DNA of 53,107 bases from assembly GCA_934394985.1 (NCBI GenBank), contig CAKRRF010000017.1, positions 1-53,107 of the forward strand, read 5' to 3'. This document shows, one piece after another, positions 33,036 through 41,383 of this stretch. Position 1 is the first letter of the stretch, and each line of letters opens with the position of its first letter. Position numbers and translations under genes: made by a program. The notes under the pieces were generated by a model, which saw nothing but the letters and a program-made list of their open reading frames with translations, ran no database searches and had not been told where the DNA came from. Origin of the DNA: an uncultured Marvinbryantia sp. (GTDB taxonomy: Bacteria; Bacillota; Clostridia; Lachnospirales; Lachnospiraceae).

Positions 33036-34208
33036 TTAATGCCTCCGTTCTGTTACCAGCTCAATCAGCCGGTCTGTTGCGTGCCCGTCACAGGCACTCA
33101 TAAATTTGTTTCGAAATGCCCGGATCTCCTCCGGATCAAAATTTTTTTCTGTTTCTCTTATATACGAAATCACCTCTTCCGTAGTCCGTACGACCGGTCC
33201 CGGTGTCAGTTCTTCATAATCATAATAAAATCCCCGCCAATCTCCGTAATCCTCCAGATCATACGCAAAAAAGATCAGTGGCCGTTCAAACAGGGAGTAT
33301 TCAAAAATCAGAGACGAATAATCTGATATGCAGAGATCACAGCTGCAAAGCAGTTCTTCAATCTCCAGGCTTTCCGTCACATCAAACGCAAAATTTTTTG
33401 CCTCCTCCGGTACTTGCGGTCTCTTTCTGACTACCGGATGGTGCTTGATCAGCAAAATATATTCTTTCTCCAGTTCTTTGGCCATCTTTGCCACATCCAG
33501 TACATCCGGAGCGGATGCCTGACTTACGTTTCCTCTGAACGTAGGTGCATATAGCAATATCTTTCTGCCTGCGGCCTGTGGTACTTCATCCAGCACTTTT
33601 TGTCTGGCCTGTTGCAAGAACTCCTGCTGGAAAAACACATCTGTTCTGCTGACCCCAATTGGCTGAATCTGGCCGGAACTTTTCTTCAGACACATAGCTT
33701 CCTCATATGCCCATGCCACTTCCGGGCTGGATACAGTCACATAATCCAAATTTTTATAATAAGGATATTTTTCATATTCTTTTCTGCTTCCCCCGAAAAT
33801 CAGCTCTGCAGTACTCATACCAAACTTCTTAAACGCTCCGCACCCATGCCAGAGCTGGGTAATCACAGTCTCCCATCTCGGATGAATACAGCTCACCAGC
33901 CTGCTGGCATCACACAAAAATACATACTCCGCATCTGCCATATCTTCCAGGCACTTCATCGCAAGCCGAATAAATGTCCCTTTATCTACGAAAGATTCCC
34001 GCAGGCAGTGTATATGCAGTTCCCATCCTTCTTCTGCATCCAGACGGTCATACAATACCTGAAGACTGTCCGATAAAGAAGGCAGCTGAGATTCCAGAAA
34101 AATGGCCTTTTTTTCTTTCAATGGCTTTTTCGCATTTCTTTTATACTGCCAGGGAAACAGTATTTTTAAAGTCATATAGCGGTATATCTCTCTGATCCAG
34201 CTGCTCAT
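33036..34208 (-). CDS. CDP-glycerol/ribitol phosphotransferase family, copy 2
   Basis: A 390-residue homologue of the protein at 29980-31260; the shared TQLWHGCGAFKKFG and FEYSLFERPLIFFAYD blocks suggest a duplication within the locus. LLYAPTFRG and LIKHHPVVR are also present. It overlaps the third family member upstream by 4 bp and stops 2 bp before tarI. Two enzymes of this type often divide priming and elongation, or modify two acceptor sites; which applies is unknown. Confidence 0.88.
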   Translation of the reverse strand: MSSWIREIYRYMTLKILFPWQYKRNAKKPLKEKKAIFLESQLPSLSDSLQVLYDRLDAEEGWELHIHCLRESFVDKGTFIRLAMKCLEDMADAEYVFLCDASRLVSCIHPRWETVITQLWHGCGAFKKFGMSTAELIFGGSRKEYEKYPYYKNLDYVTVSSPEVAWAYEEAMCLKKSSGQIQPIGVSRTDVFFQQEFLQQARQKVLDEVPQAAGRKILLYAPTFRGNVSQASAPDVLDVAKMAKELEKEYILLIKHHPVVRKRPQVPEEAKNFAFDVTESLEIEELLCSCDLCISDYSSLIFEYSLFERPLIFFAYDLEDYGDWRGFYYDYEELTPGPVVRTTEEVISYIRETEKNFDPEEIRAFRNKFMSACDGHATDRLIELVTERRH

Positions 34209-35365
34209 TGTTCACACACCTCGGCAATTCTTTTTCCAATCTCTTCACATGCATGCCCTGTTTCTGTAGCGCCCATCATTCTGTGATGTTCTTCTATCTT
34301 CTTCCGATTATTCTGTTCATCATAGTTTTCAATCAGATGCCAAAGTTCTTCCTGCGTCCTCGCAATCGGAAACGGCCACTGGTGAATATCCACATAAAAT
34401 CCTGTTTTTTCCAGATATTCTTTTAAATCCGGAGTATATAAAAAACAAGGTCTATACAGATACGAATAATCCCAGATATTGGAAGAATAATCAGTAATCA
34501 TCATATCTGCCGCTGCCAGAAGTTCCTGCATATCCGGATATTCTGATGCTTCCAGTACTCTTTTTCCTGTTACCCTCAGCTTCATATCTGCATCCTGATA
34601 ACGATGCGCACGATAAAGAAATACCCACTTTTCTCCGTTCTGCTCCAGATTCTCCAACAGACTGTCTGCATCCAGCACTACTTCCGTATTGCTGTATCGA
34701 TATGTCGGTGCATAAAGTAACACATGCACATCTTTATCCAGCTGATAATACTGTCTTACTGCTTTCTGTGCCTGCTGCAGCTCCTGTCTTACCAGGAAAT
34801 CATTTCGCGGCATCCCCACTTCCATGACCTCTCCTGCATAACAGAAAGAACCACGAATCAGTTCCTTCGTGGCGACTTTACAGGTAGATATAAATAAGTC
34901 AATATTTTCTGCACAGAATCTGGCCCGGTGTCTGGTTGCCCAGTTTGCCCCCGGCTTACTGTTCTCGATGCGCTTATATGCTCCGCCTCCATGCCAGGTG
35001 TTGATAAAATACTGATCATGGCGAAACGGAAACCATGGTGCATAAGATCCGTTAGATACGATCACTTTTGCTGTCAAAAGCCATCTGAATGATTCCAATG
35101 AAAAATGCCGGATCAGACGGATACCTTTTTTTTCCAGGAAACGATATCTGTCCGGATCACTGACTGCCCAGATCATCTCATACTTTCCCGGTTCATGCTG
35201 CATCAGATGTTCACAGAGGTACATGGGATTTCCTGAATACTCATAGGAAGTTCCTCCCGTCAGTCCGGTGAATACGATGCGGTTTTTTCTTATTTTTTTT
35301 AAATGAAATGGTAGCAGCACAATTCTCATGAATTCTGAAAACAATGCTTTGCCATATGTGTTCAT
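34205..35365 (-). CDS. CDP-glycerol/ribitol phosphotransferase family, copy 3 (divergent)
   Basis: A 386-residue member of the same family, clearly more distant from the other two. It keeps TGGTSYEYSGNPMYL near the start, INTWHGGGAYKRIE, LLYAPTYRYS and ITDYSSNIWDYSYLYRP. The WDYSYLYRP form is seen in TagB/TagF-like enzymes that act on other acceptors. An AGGAGG ribosome site lies just before the ATG. It is 10 bp downstream of a small GT gene. Confidence 0.86.
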   Translation of the reverse strand: MNTYGKALFSEFMRIVLLPFHLKKIRKNRIVFTGLTGGTSYEYSGNPMYLCEHLMQHEPGKYEMIWAVSDPDRYRFLEKKGIRLIRHFSLESFRWLLTAKVIVSNGSYAPWFPFRHDQYFINTWHGGGAYKRIENSKPGANWATRHRARFCAENIDLFISTCKVATKELIRGSFCYAGEVMEVGMPRNDFLVRQELQQAQKAVRQYYQLDKDVHVLLYAPTYRYSNTEVVLDADSLLENLEQNGEKWVFLYRAHRYQDADMKLRVTGKRVLEASEYPDMQELLAAADMMITDYSSNIWDYSYLYRPCFLYTPDLKEYLEKTGFYVDIHQWPFPIARTQEELWHLIENYDEQNNRKKIEEHHRMMGATETGHACEEIGKRIAEVCEQ

Positions 35366-35375
35366 GAATTGCCTC

Positions 35376-36128
35376 CTAACGAGCTCTCAGATATTTCCAC
35401 ACCCCGTGTACTGCATAACAACAAAAATACCAGGAAGAACGCACTCTTCCAAAGCCACTGTAACGATATGCACGGTAGGTCATACCTGCTGATTTCAGTT
35501 TGTTTCCTGACTTCCCGCTGGAACTCAACCTATATTTTAGCAGAGGTTCATTCAGACCGCAAGCATTTTGGTATTTTCTGAGAATCCTCAGCCACAGAAT
35601 ATAGTCCTCATGACTGTCTTCATGCTCCATGGGATACTGCTGTATCACTTCCCGGCGTATGAGTACGGAAGAACAGTTTATACTGTTGTGATGAAGCAGT
35701 TGTCTGTATGTAATGATCTCTTTCACCGGGATGACCCTTCCAGTCAGCTTTCCATCCGGTGTTACCAGTTCTCTTGCAGTACAACAGAGTACTGTCTGAG
35801 ATTCTTCCATACATCTGATCTGTTTAACCAGCTTGTCTTCTTCCCACCAGTCATCTGAATCCAGAAATGCCACATATTGTCCTCTTGCCATGGCTACTCC
35901 CCGGTTTCTGCTCTGAGCGGCTCCCATGTTTTTTTCATTTTTTACATAAAAAATCACAGGATTGTCCACATAAGACTCCATGACCTGATCCAGGCGGTCA
36001 CCGGAACAATCATTAATAATAATCAACTCCAGTGGCACCTGCTGTTTTAATACAGATTCAATTGCCTTTGCAATCGTCGCCTCGCAATGATATGCCGGCA
36101 TAATAACCGATACAATTGGCTCAGTCAT
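35376..36128 (-). CDS. small GT2-family glycosyltransferase
   Basis: A 250-residue single-domain GT-A enzyme. It has VSVIMPAYHCEATIAKAIES, IIINDCSGD, the metal motif DSDDWW and an HEDYILWLRILRKY segment with the likely catalytic base. This is the compact family common in capsule and O-antigen loci; donor and acceptor cannot be predicted. GGAGG lies ahead of the ATG. It is 34 bp after the sugar-phosphate transferase gene and may act on the first sugar loaded by that enzyme. Confidence 0.87.
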   Translation of the reverse strand: MTEPIVSVIMPAYHCEATIAKAIESVLKQQVPLELIIINDCSGDRLDQVMESYVDNPVIFYVKNEKNMGAAQSRNRGVAMARGQYVAFLDSDDWWEEDKLVKQIRCMEESQTVLCCTARELVTPDGKLTGRVIPVKEIITYRQLLHHNSINCSSVLIRREVIQQYPMEHEDSHEDYILWLRILRKYQNACGLNEPLLKYRLSSSGKSGNKLKSAGMTYRAYRYSGFGRVRSSWYFCCYAVHGVWKYLRAR

Positions 36129-36162
36129 ACAAAATCCTCCGTCACCCTGTGACTTTTCGTTA

Positions 36163-37554
36163 TTATTTATTCTTATCTTCTGTTTCTTCTTTTGTAGCCG
36201 CTGTCACCTGCCAGCTTTCCACACCCTCTGTATTTTCCTTCTGGAAAAGAATCTTAAAGGTCAGCATCAGCAGCTTAATATCCTGCACAAAGCTGTAAGT
36301 CTCAATATAAGTCAGATCCAGCTTCAGCTTATCATACGGTGTGGTATTATATTTTCCATAAACCTGTGCATATCCGGTAAGCCCCGCTTTTACCTTCAGA
36401 CGATAATTAAACTCCGGGATTTCTTCCAGATACTGTCTGGCAATCTCCGGTCGTTCCGGTCTTGGTCCTACCAGTGACATATCCCCTTTCAGAATATTAA
36501 ATATCTGTGGCAATTCATCAAAATGAATCTGACGTAGTACTTTTCCTACCGGAGTAATGCGGTCATCATCCTTCATAGCCAGTCTGGCGCCCTTCTTTTC
36601 CGACTGCACTTTCATGCTTCGAAACTTCAGGATCTTAAATATTCTTCCATCCTGGGTCAGACGATCCTGCTTATAAAAAACAGGCCCGCCATCATATGCT
36701 TTAATCAAAATGGCAATCACCAGCATAAACGGCGCTGCAATCACCAGACCTATCAGTGAAAATATAATGTCCATTGCACGTTTGGCAAGCTGCTGTTCCG
36801 CAGTCAGACCTCTGTTTCTGGAGAGCATCAGTGTAGTATCAAATAAATGAATACTGTCTGCATTTCTCAGTAATATATCAGAAATCTTTGGAATACTATA
36901 GCATCTGATATTCTTTTCAAAACAATATTTCAGGAAAATATTTCGTTCCCTGGAAGGGATATCGCCCAGAATCACAGACGGATACTCATCAATCTTTGCC
37001 TTGATCTTTTCTTCTCCCAAGGAAAGATGCATCATTTCACAGATATGATATTTATCTTCCCTTGAAGAAATCTTATGAATCAGATCTCTTGGATTGTGTG
37101 CCCCGTAAATCAGGAGCATTTTTCTCGGCGGATAAATCTTTTCATAAATCATCCGCATAAATACTACCCACGCAATTACAATGACCAGATCAATCAGGGT
37201 CATATATAACAGCGGCAGGATATTCGTAGTAAACTTCCATCTTCCGATCAGACACAGCTGCAGATAAGTGATCATATTGACACATAACACTGACAGAATC
37301 TGAGAATACAATACTTCAAATACTCTGAGATATCCCACCTTAAAGCCGCCGTAAATCCGATAAAACAGGTACATCATCAGTGCATACTGAGCAATTACCA
37401 CAATATTTCCCTTGTGCCAGAATGTCTTGCCTATGATTGCTTCATCTGCATAATGATAATACCACACATAAGCAAAAATTGCTGTCTCCAGTATTAAAAT
37501 CAATGCAGAAGCCAAAAACATAATCATGCGCTTATATTGTTCTCTCTTTTTCAT
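36163..37554 (-). CDS. polyprenyl-phosphate sugar-1-phosphate transferase, second copy in the locus
   Basis: A 463-residue initiating transferase. Four or five N-terminal membrane helices and a central nucleotide-binding-like domain (LLIYGAHNPRDLI) lead to a catalytic domain starting at AKRAMDIIFSLIGLVIAAP, with KFRSMK, FDELPQIFNILKGDMSLVGPRPERPE and the GLTGYAQVYGKYN ending. The last 25 residues form a Glu/Thr-rich tail. I chose the ATG at 37554 (MKKREQYKRM) because GAAGGTAGGAAG precedes it; the frame is open 18 codons further. It differs from the copy at 12382-13782 in the GYAQVYGKYNT versus GWAQVNGYRGD ending, which separates subfamilies and suggests different sugars. Confidence 0.9.
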   Translation of the reverse strand: MKKREQYKRMIMFLASALILILETAIFAYVWYYHYADEAIIGKTFWHKGNIVVIAQYALMMYLFYRIYGGFKVGYLRVFEVLYSQILSVLCVNMITYLQLCLIGRWKFTTNILPLLYMTLIDLVIVIAWVVFMRMIYEKIYPPRKMLLIYGAHNPRDLIHKISSREDKYHICEMMHLSLGEEKIKAKIDEYPSVILGDIPSRERNIFLKYCFEKNIRCYSIPKISDILLRNADSIHLFDTTLMLSRNRGLTAEQQLAKRAMDIIFSLIGLVIAAPFMLVIAILIKAYDGGPVFYKQDRLTQDGRIFKILKFRSMKVQSEKKGARLAMKDDDRITPVGKVLRQIHFDELPQIFNILKGDMSLVGPRPERPEIARQYLEEIPEFNYRLKVKAGLTGYAQVYGKYNTTPYDKLKLDLTYIETYSFVQDIKLLMLTFKILFQKENTEGVESWQVTAATKEETEDKNK

Positions 37555-37622
37555 GCTTCCTACCTTCTGTAAAACATTTTCATCACATTCTACAACATTT
37601 TTCTGCAAAATACAACCATGTG

Positions 37623-38420
37623 CTATGGTGTCCAGTCCATATCTTTAAATACAATGTAAGAACCAACTCTTCCAATCACTTCGAAATGATACTCGGACAT
37701 ACCATCCACTCTTCCGACACCGTCTGGCAGTACAATGTAATTACATCTGACAGCACGGCATTTTTTGCATAAGGTAGCATAGTCCGTGATTTCATTTTGC
37801 AGAGCATTTACGATGTAACGTCCTCCCTTTTTTGCCATCCAGTAATTTCCCTTTCGGCCATATACCTGGCGGATAGATGCATCATATACCCGGATATATG
37901 GCACCATATCTTCCGGTGCTGCCAGCATTGCCCATTCCTCTTCATTTTCTCTTGTTGAATTGACAATCTCACAGATCGCTATCGGAGAGGTCGGTATTTT
38001 TTCCCAGTTAGCTCTTGTTTCATAGGGACTATCCTCTACATAAATGAACTGTCCGAGGACAATCATCACTCCGGCAAACGCTCCTATGAATGCTGCTCTC
38101 TGCCATTTTTTTTCTATTCTGCTCCAAAGCTTCACCATGGCATAGGCAATGATCACCGGCAATGGCATCATCCAAAGCATTCTCCAGTATACCAGCTTTC
38201 CGATTGTTTTTGTTATCAGCCAGGATGTCAACGGGCAAAAATAAACAACTGTAAAAATCAGACTGTATCCTATAAATAATCTTCTGTGACAGACCTCTTC
38301 TTTTCTCAACAGTATATAAATCAACGCAAGAAACATAATGATAAAGTGCAGTCCTTCATCATTAAACTGCAGCAGCCAGTTCACAGACATGTTTAGTTGG
38401 CTTATGATCAAATTCATCAT
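37623..38420 (-). CDS. membrane protein, possible 3' half of a split GT-C enzyme
   Basis: A 265-residue protein with three or four N-terminal membrane helices (to about residue 130) and a soluble, probably extracytoplasmic C-terminal part with Cys-containing KKCRAVRCNYIVLPDG. I recognise no family. It lies in the same reading frame as the gene upstream (38445-39518), separated by one TAA and eight codons, so the two may be halves of one GT-C membrane protein of about 630 residues. A poorly placed AAAGGA lies about 14 bases before the ATG, so separate translation is also possible. Confidence 0.7.
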   Translation of the reverse strand: MMNLIISQLNMSVNWLLQFNDEGLHFIIMFLALIYILLRKEEVCHRRLFIGYSLIFTVVYFCPLTSWLITKTIGKLVYWRMLWMMPLPVIIAYAMVKLWSRIEKKWQRAAFIGAFAGVMIVLGQFIYVEDSPYETRANWEKIPTSPIAICEIVNSTRENEEEWAMLAAPEDMVPYIRVYDASIRQVYGRKGNYWMAKKGGRYIVNALQNEITDYATLCKKCRAVRCNYIVLPDGVGRVDGMSEYHFEVIGRVGSYIVFKDMDWTP

Positions 38421-38444
38421 TTTTCTTCGGTATTCCTTTTCCTC

Positions 38445-39518
38445 TTATAAAATGTGCTTCAGCACGATATACAGTGTGCCATATAAAACACATGGCAGAC
38501 ATCCTGCTGCCATCTTACAGAAATATTTTCCACTTTTCTGGAACAGTCCGAACAGCAGTGCAAAAATCCCCAGCATAACTACCGGAAGTGCAATTCCCAT
38601 AGAGGATACCAGGCAGCAGCTAAACATCGCTGCCAATAAAATAAGAAAATTTCCTTTTTCCTGTGGTCTGCATGCCATCCGATAGCAGTGATAAAACAAA
38701 AATGGAATCAGTACTGATGCAAGCACTGCTTTTCCCTGCCAGAGCCGGACCAGCAGCACCGAACCCTGATTGCGGATACAGTAATAGGATGTGACATGAA
38801 TCACTGAAAGAAACAGGATAAATAATCCTGTCATTTTTTCTGTACTGTCAATGCCATGCTGCATGTTATTTTCTTTTGAAAATAACAGTTTTCCCATCGA
38901 ACAGTATACCAGATATGCCACTATCACCAGCATCGGTGCAAGAATCGTATGATCCAGCGTAGACGGATGTACACCAATCCATTTGCTCAGTGCCGCCTGC
39001 AGCATGGAAAATGGTGACAGGCAGTATCTGAGATTAAATCCTGTCACAGCTCTTCCTGTATACGGTGAATACCGATACATCGTATCTGTCTGAATAGCTG
39101 TGGTTGCCACTCCTACATAATATGCATCATCCAGATTCGTCACCATGTACTGCACGTAAAAAAATGCCTGCGCCAGAACCGCTGCCACTGATGCATATAC
39201 CGTCCAGGAATGATGCAACAGGCTCCTGACCTGTTCTGCCAATATTTTCCAAATCCATTTTCTGCTTCGAAAAACGCCCGCAGCTGCTAGTATGAGATAC
39301 ACTGCTGCCAGTGTCCGGCTGAACACATGAAACGGCACTTTCATCAAAATCATCGGCACAATCAGAATCTGACATGCTGCAAACATCACAAAATATCCGG
39401 TCGTCATACATTCTGCTATCCTGTCTTCTGCTCTTTTTCCAAAAGAAAGCAGAAGTGCTCCCATCAGAAATGGTATCAGACATAACCAGATCAAAATTCC
39501 CGCTATTATTTTTCCCAT
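38445..39518 (-). CDS. polytopic membrane protein with GT-C-like acidic loop
   Basis: A 357-residue protein with about nine membrane helices. After the fourth helix, the extracytoplasmic-looking loop carries TNLDDAYYVG, an acidic pair in a position typical of GT-C glycosyltransferases that use polyprenyl-phosphate sugars. It is the first gene of the polymer operon, directly behind the promoter at 39585-39613, with AAAGGA before the ATG. It lacks the usual soluble C-terminal part; that could be the next gene, which lies in the same frame after a single stop codon. Family name uncertain. Confidence 0.7.
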   Translation of the reverse strand: MGKIIAGILIWLCLIPFLMGALLLSFGKRAEDRIAECMTTGYFVMFAACQILIVPMILMKVPFHVFSRTLAAVYLILAAAGVFRSRKWIWKILAEQVRSLLHHSWTVYASVAAVLAQAFFYVQYMVTNLDDAYYVGVATTAIQTDTMYRYSPYTGRAVTGFNLRYCLSPFSMLQAALSKWIGVHPSTLDHTILAPMLVIVAYLVYCSMGKLLFSKENNMQHGIDSTEKMTGLFILFLSVIHVTSYYCIRNQGSVLLVRLWQGKAVLASVLIPFLFYHCYRMACRPQEKGNFLILLAAMFSCCLVSSMGIALPVVMLGIFALLFGLFQKSGKYFCKMAAGCLPCVLYGTLYIVLKHIL

Positions 39519-39584
39519 TTTTTTATATCCTTTAACTGTATTTCATTCCGTTTTATTTCTGTTTTCCTAAAATAGTTCTTTTCT

Positions 39585-39613
39585 ATTCTAACGTAAGGCT
39601 TCTGTTTTATCAA
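39585..39613 (-). promoter_or_regulatory. main promoter of the envelope-polymer operon
   Basis: Minus strand: TTGATA (39613-39608), 17-base spacer, TAGAAT (39590-39585). Transcription would start near 39578, about 60 bases before the first ATG. It is back-to-back with the promoter of the L,D-transpeptidase gene, their -35 boxes being 28 bp apart. Confidence 0.8.
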
Positions 39614-39641
39614 GTATCTCCCCGATATTTCCTGTTTCGGC

Positions 39642-39670
39642 TTGTGGATTTGCCGTCGGAATGTTATACT
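39642..39670 (+). promoter_or_regulatory. promoter of the L,D-transpeptidase gene
   Basis: Plus strand: TTGTGG (39642-39647), 17-base spacer, TATACT (39665-39670). Transcription would start near 39677, about 40 bases before the ATG at 39717. Confidence 0.75.
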
Positions 39671-39716
39671 AAAGTTAACCAAAACCCATATTTTACATAT
39701 TATAAAGGAGAGGATT

Positions 39717-41054
39717 ATGATTCAAAAAAAGAAGTATTCACTGATGTCAGTTCTTCTGTTTTTCTGCCTGCTTTTTTCGCTTTCTGGTCTGGTAAGTGCC
39801 GAATGGCGGACAGAAGATGGTGCCACTGTATATTACAGTAATGGTCAGAAGGCTGTCGGGCTGAAAACCATCAGCAAAAAAAGGTATCTTTTTGACTCTG
39901 CCGGCAAACTGATTACCAACCAGGTAACCCGATACAAAGGAAAGCTTTATGTCAGCCGCACCGATGGTACACTGTTTACCGGATGGGGAAAATACAACAA
40001 GAAAAATTACTATGCAGCTTCTTCCGGTGCATTAAAAACCGGTTTATGCAAACGCGGCAGCAATTATTATTATTTTGACCCGGCAAATGGTGCCATGATT
40101 AAGAAAAACTGGGCAACCGTCGGCAAGAACACCTATTATTTTGCTTCCAACGGAAAAGCAGTCCGGAACAAAGTGGTCACCATTAACAAAAACAAATACT
40201 ATTTTAATTCCAAAGGAGTCCGTCAGAAAGGCCTCCAGCGAATCGGTAAATACTATTATGTATTTGGTTCTTCTACCGGTAAGATGCTGTCCGGTTCTGT
40301 CAAATATGGAAAATACTATTATTTCCTGAACAAAAAGACCGGCCGTGCTCTTACCAATGCATGGAAAACCATCAAAGGCACCCGATACCATTATGACAGT
40401 GTAGGACGGCGCCAGATGGGATGGCTGATACTCGGTTCAAAAAAATATTATCTGGATCCTGCCAGACAAGGTGCCATGACTACCGGAAAGAAAAAAATTA
40501 ACGGAAAAACCTACTCATTCGGAAAGAGTGGTTATGTCACCTATAATTCATCCGGTAATATTGTGATTAAAGTAAACCGTAAAAAATGTGTTGTTACCAT
40601 CTATGATAACGGAATACCGGTCAAAGCCATGGCCTGTACCGTTGGACGAAGCGGTCACGAAACTCCGGTAGGTGTCTTTACCATTAAAGATCACCTGGCA
40701 TGGGCTATGCTTGATGGTCCATCTCTTGGACAGTACAGCAGCCATTTCCTTCCGGAATACCTGTTCCACTCTGTTCCGATGCATACTACAACAAGAAATC
40801 CTTATAAAGTTGAAGCCAATGACTATAACAATCTTGGCAAGCCTGCTTCCGCCGGATGTATCCGTCTGTGTATTGCAGATGCCAAATGGATCTATTATAA
40901 CGTACCGATCGGTTCTACGGTAGTGATCAGCGACACCGCTCCGACTCCGCTTGGCAAACCTGCAGTTGTTAAAATGCCAAAAAGATCTGTTGGTGCAGAT
41001 CCGACTGATGACTTCAAAAATCCGGCAGGATATGATGTAGCCATCAAATCCTGA
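39717..41054 (+). CDS. secreted L,D-transpeptidase with cell-wall-binding repeats
   Basis: A 445-residue exported protein. A signal peptide (1-29, ending VSAEW) is followed by about a dozen 20-residue repeats to residue 285, with the pattern YYF...GxxxxGW/KxxxGKxYYF of choline/glucan-binding modules, here rich in Lys and poor in Trp. The YkuD catalytic domain occupies about 290-405, with His351 in FHSVPMH and Cys381 in SAGCIRL, the active-site signature. Such enzymes form 3-3 peptidoglycan cross-links or attach proteins to the wall. The ATG at 39717 has AAAGGAGAGG before it. It is monocistronic, divergent from the polymer operon and closed by a terminator, so the repeats may recognise the polymer made next door (inference). 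Confidence 0.92.
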   Translation: MIQKKKYSLMSVLLFFCLLFSLSGLVSAEWRTEDGATVYYSNGQKAVGLKTISKKRYLFDSAGKLITNQVTRYKGKLYVSRTDGTLFTGWGKYNKKNYYAASSGALKTGLCKRGSNYYYFDPANGAMIKKNWATVGKNTYYFASNGKAVRNKVVTINKNKYYFNSKGVRQKGLQRIGKYYYVFGSSTGKMLSGSVKYGKYYYFLNKKTGRALTNAWKTIKGTRYHYDSVGRRQMGWLILGSKKYYLDPARQGAMTTGKKKINGKTYSFGKSGYVTYNSSGNIVIKVNRKKCVVTIYDNGIPVKAMACTVGRSGHETPVGVFTIKDHLAWAMLDGPSLGQYSSHFLPEYLFHSVPMHTTTRNPYKVEANDYNNLGKPASAGCIRLCIADAKWIYYNVPIGSTVVISDTAPTPLGKPAVVKMPKRSVGADPTDDFKNPAGYDVAIKS

Positions 41055-41065
41055 TGTCCGGAAAG

Positions 41066-41108
41066 AAAAAATATGGGATGAAGATTTTCTCTTCATCCCA
41101 TATTTTTT
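41066..41108. terminator. bidirectional terminator, L,D-transpeptidase gene and HPr gene
   Basis: An 18-bp perfect stem (41066-41083 with 41091-41108) around a 7-base loop; the ends are A5/T6, so both directions get a U tract. It closes the rightward transpeptidase gene and the leftward mreB-to-HPr operon. Confidence 0.93.
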
Positions 41109-41110
41109 GT

Positions 41111-41380
41111 TTACTGCAATTCTCCAAGACCCTCTTCTATGAGTCTGCCAATATTTTCCAGTGCCTCTTCCTCATCTTCCCCTTCACAGGTCAGTATGAT
41201 CGTATCTTCGTATTTGACACAGGCGCTGAGTACATTCAGCACGCTTTTGGCATTTGTTGTTGTATTTCCGGATGTCAGCATCACAGAGGATTTATATTTG
41301 ATTGCTTCTGTACAAAGTGCTGCTGATGGCTTCAGATGTAATCCAGCCTGATTCTTAATCGTAAAAGTTCTGCTTACCAT
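41111..41380 (-). CDS. HPr-family phosphocarrier protein
   Basis: An 89-residue HPr fold protein. HPr carries phosphate from enzyme I to sugar-specific EIIs, and its Ser-phosphorylated form controls carbon catabolite repression. His15 is present in AGLHLKPSA, where the usual residue after His is Ala-Arg, and the regulatory serine is conserved as Ser46 in NAKSVLNV. The His makes it more PtsH-like than Crh-like, but the changed motif and the C-terminal Glu-rich helix leave open a special regulatory role. GGAGGG precedes the ATG. It is the last gene of the operon, 3 bp after cdaR. Confidence 0.9.
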   Translation of the reverse strand: MVSRTFTIKNQAGLHLKPSAALCTEAIKYKSSVMLTSGNTTTNAKSVLNVLSACVKYEDTIILTCEGEDEEEALENIGRLIEEGLGELQ

Positions 41381-41383
41381 TTT

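Noticed and set aside
9876..39518. Recently acquired genomic island
   Set aside because: Glycan loci are often transferred, but no integrase, transposase, direct-repeat ends or abrupt base-composition change was visible, and flanking genes are not disrupted.
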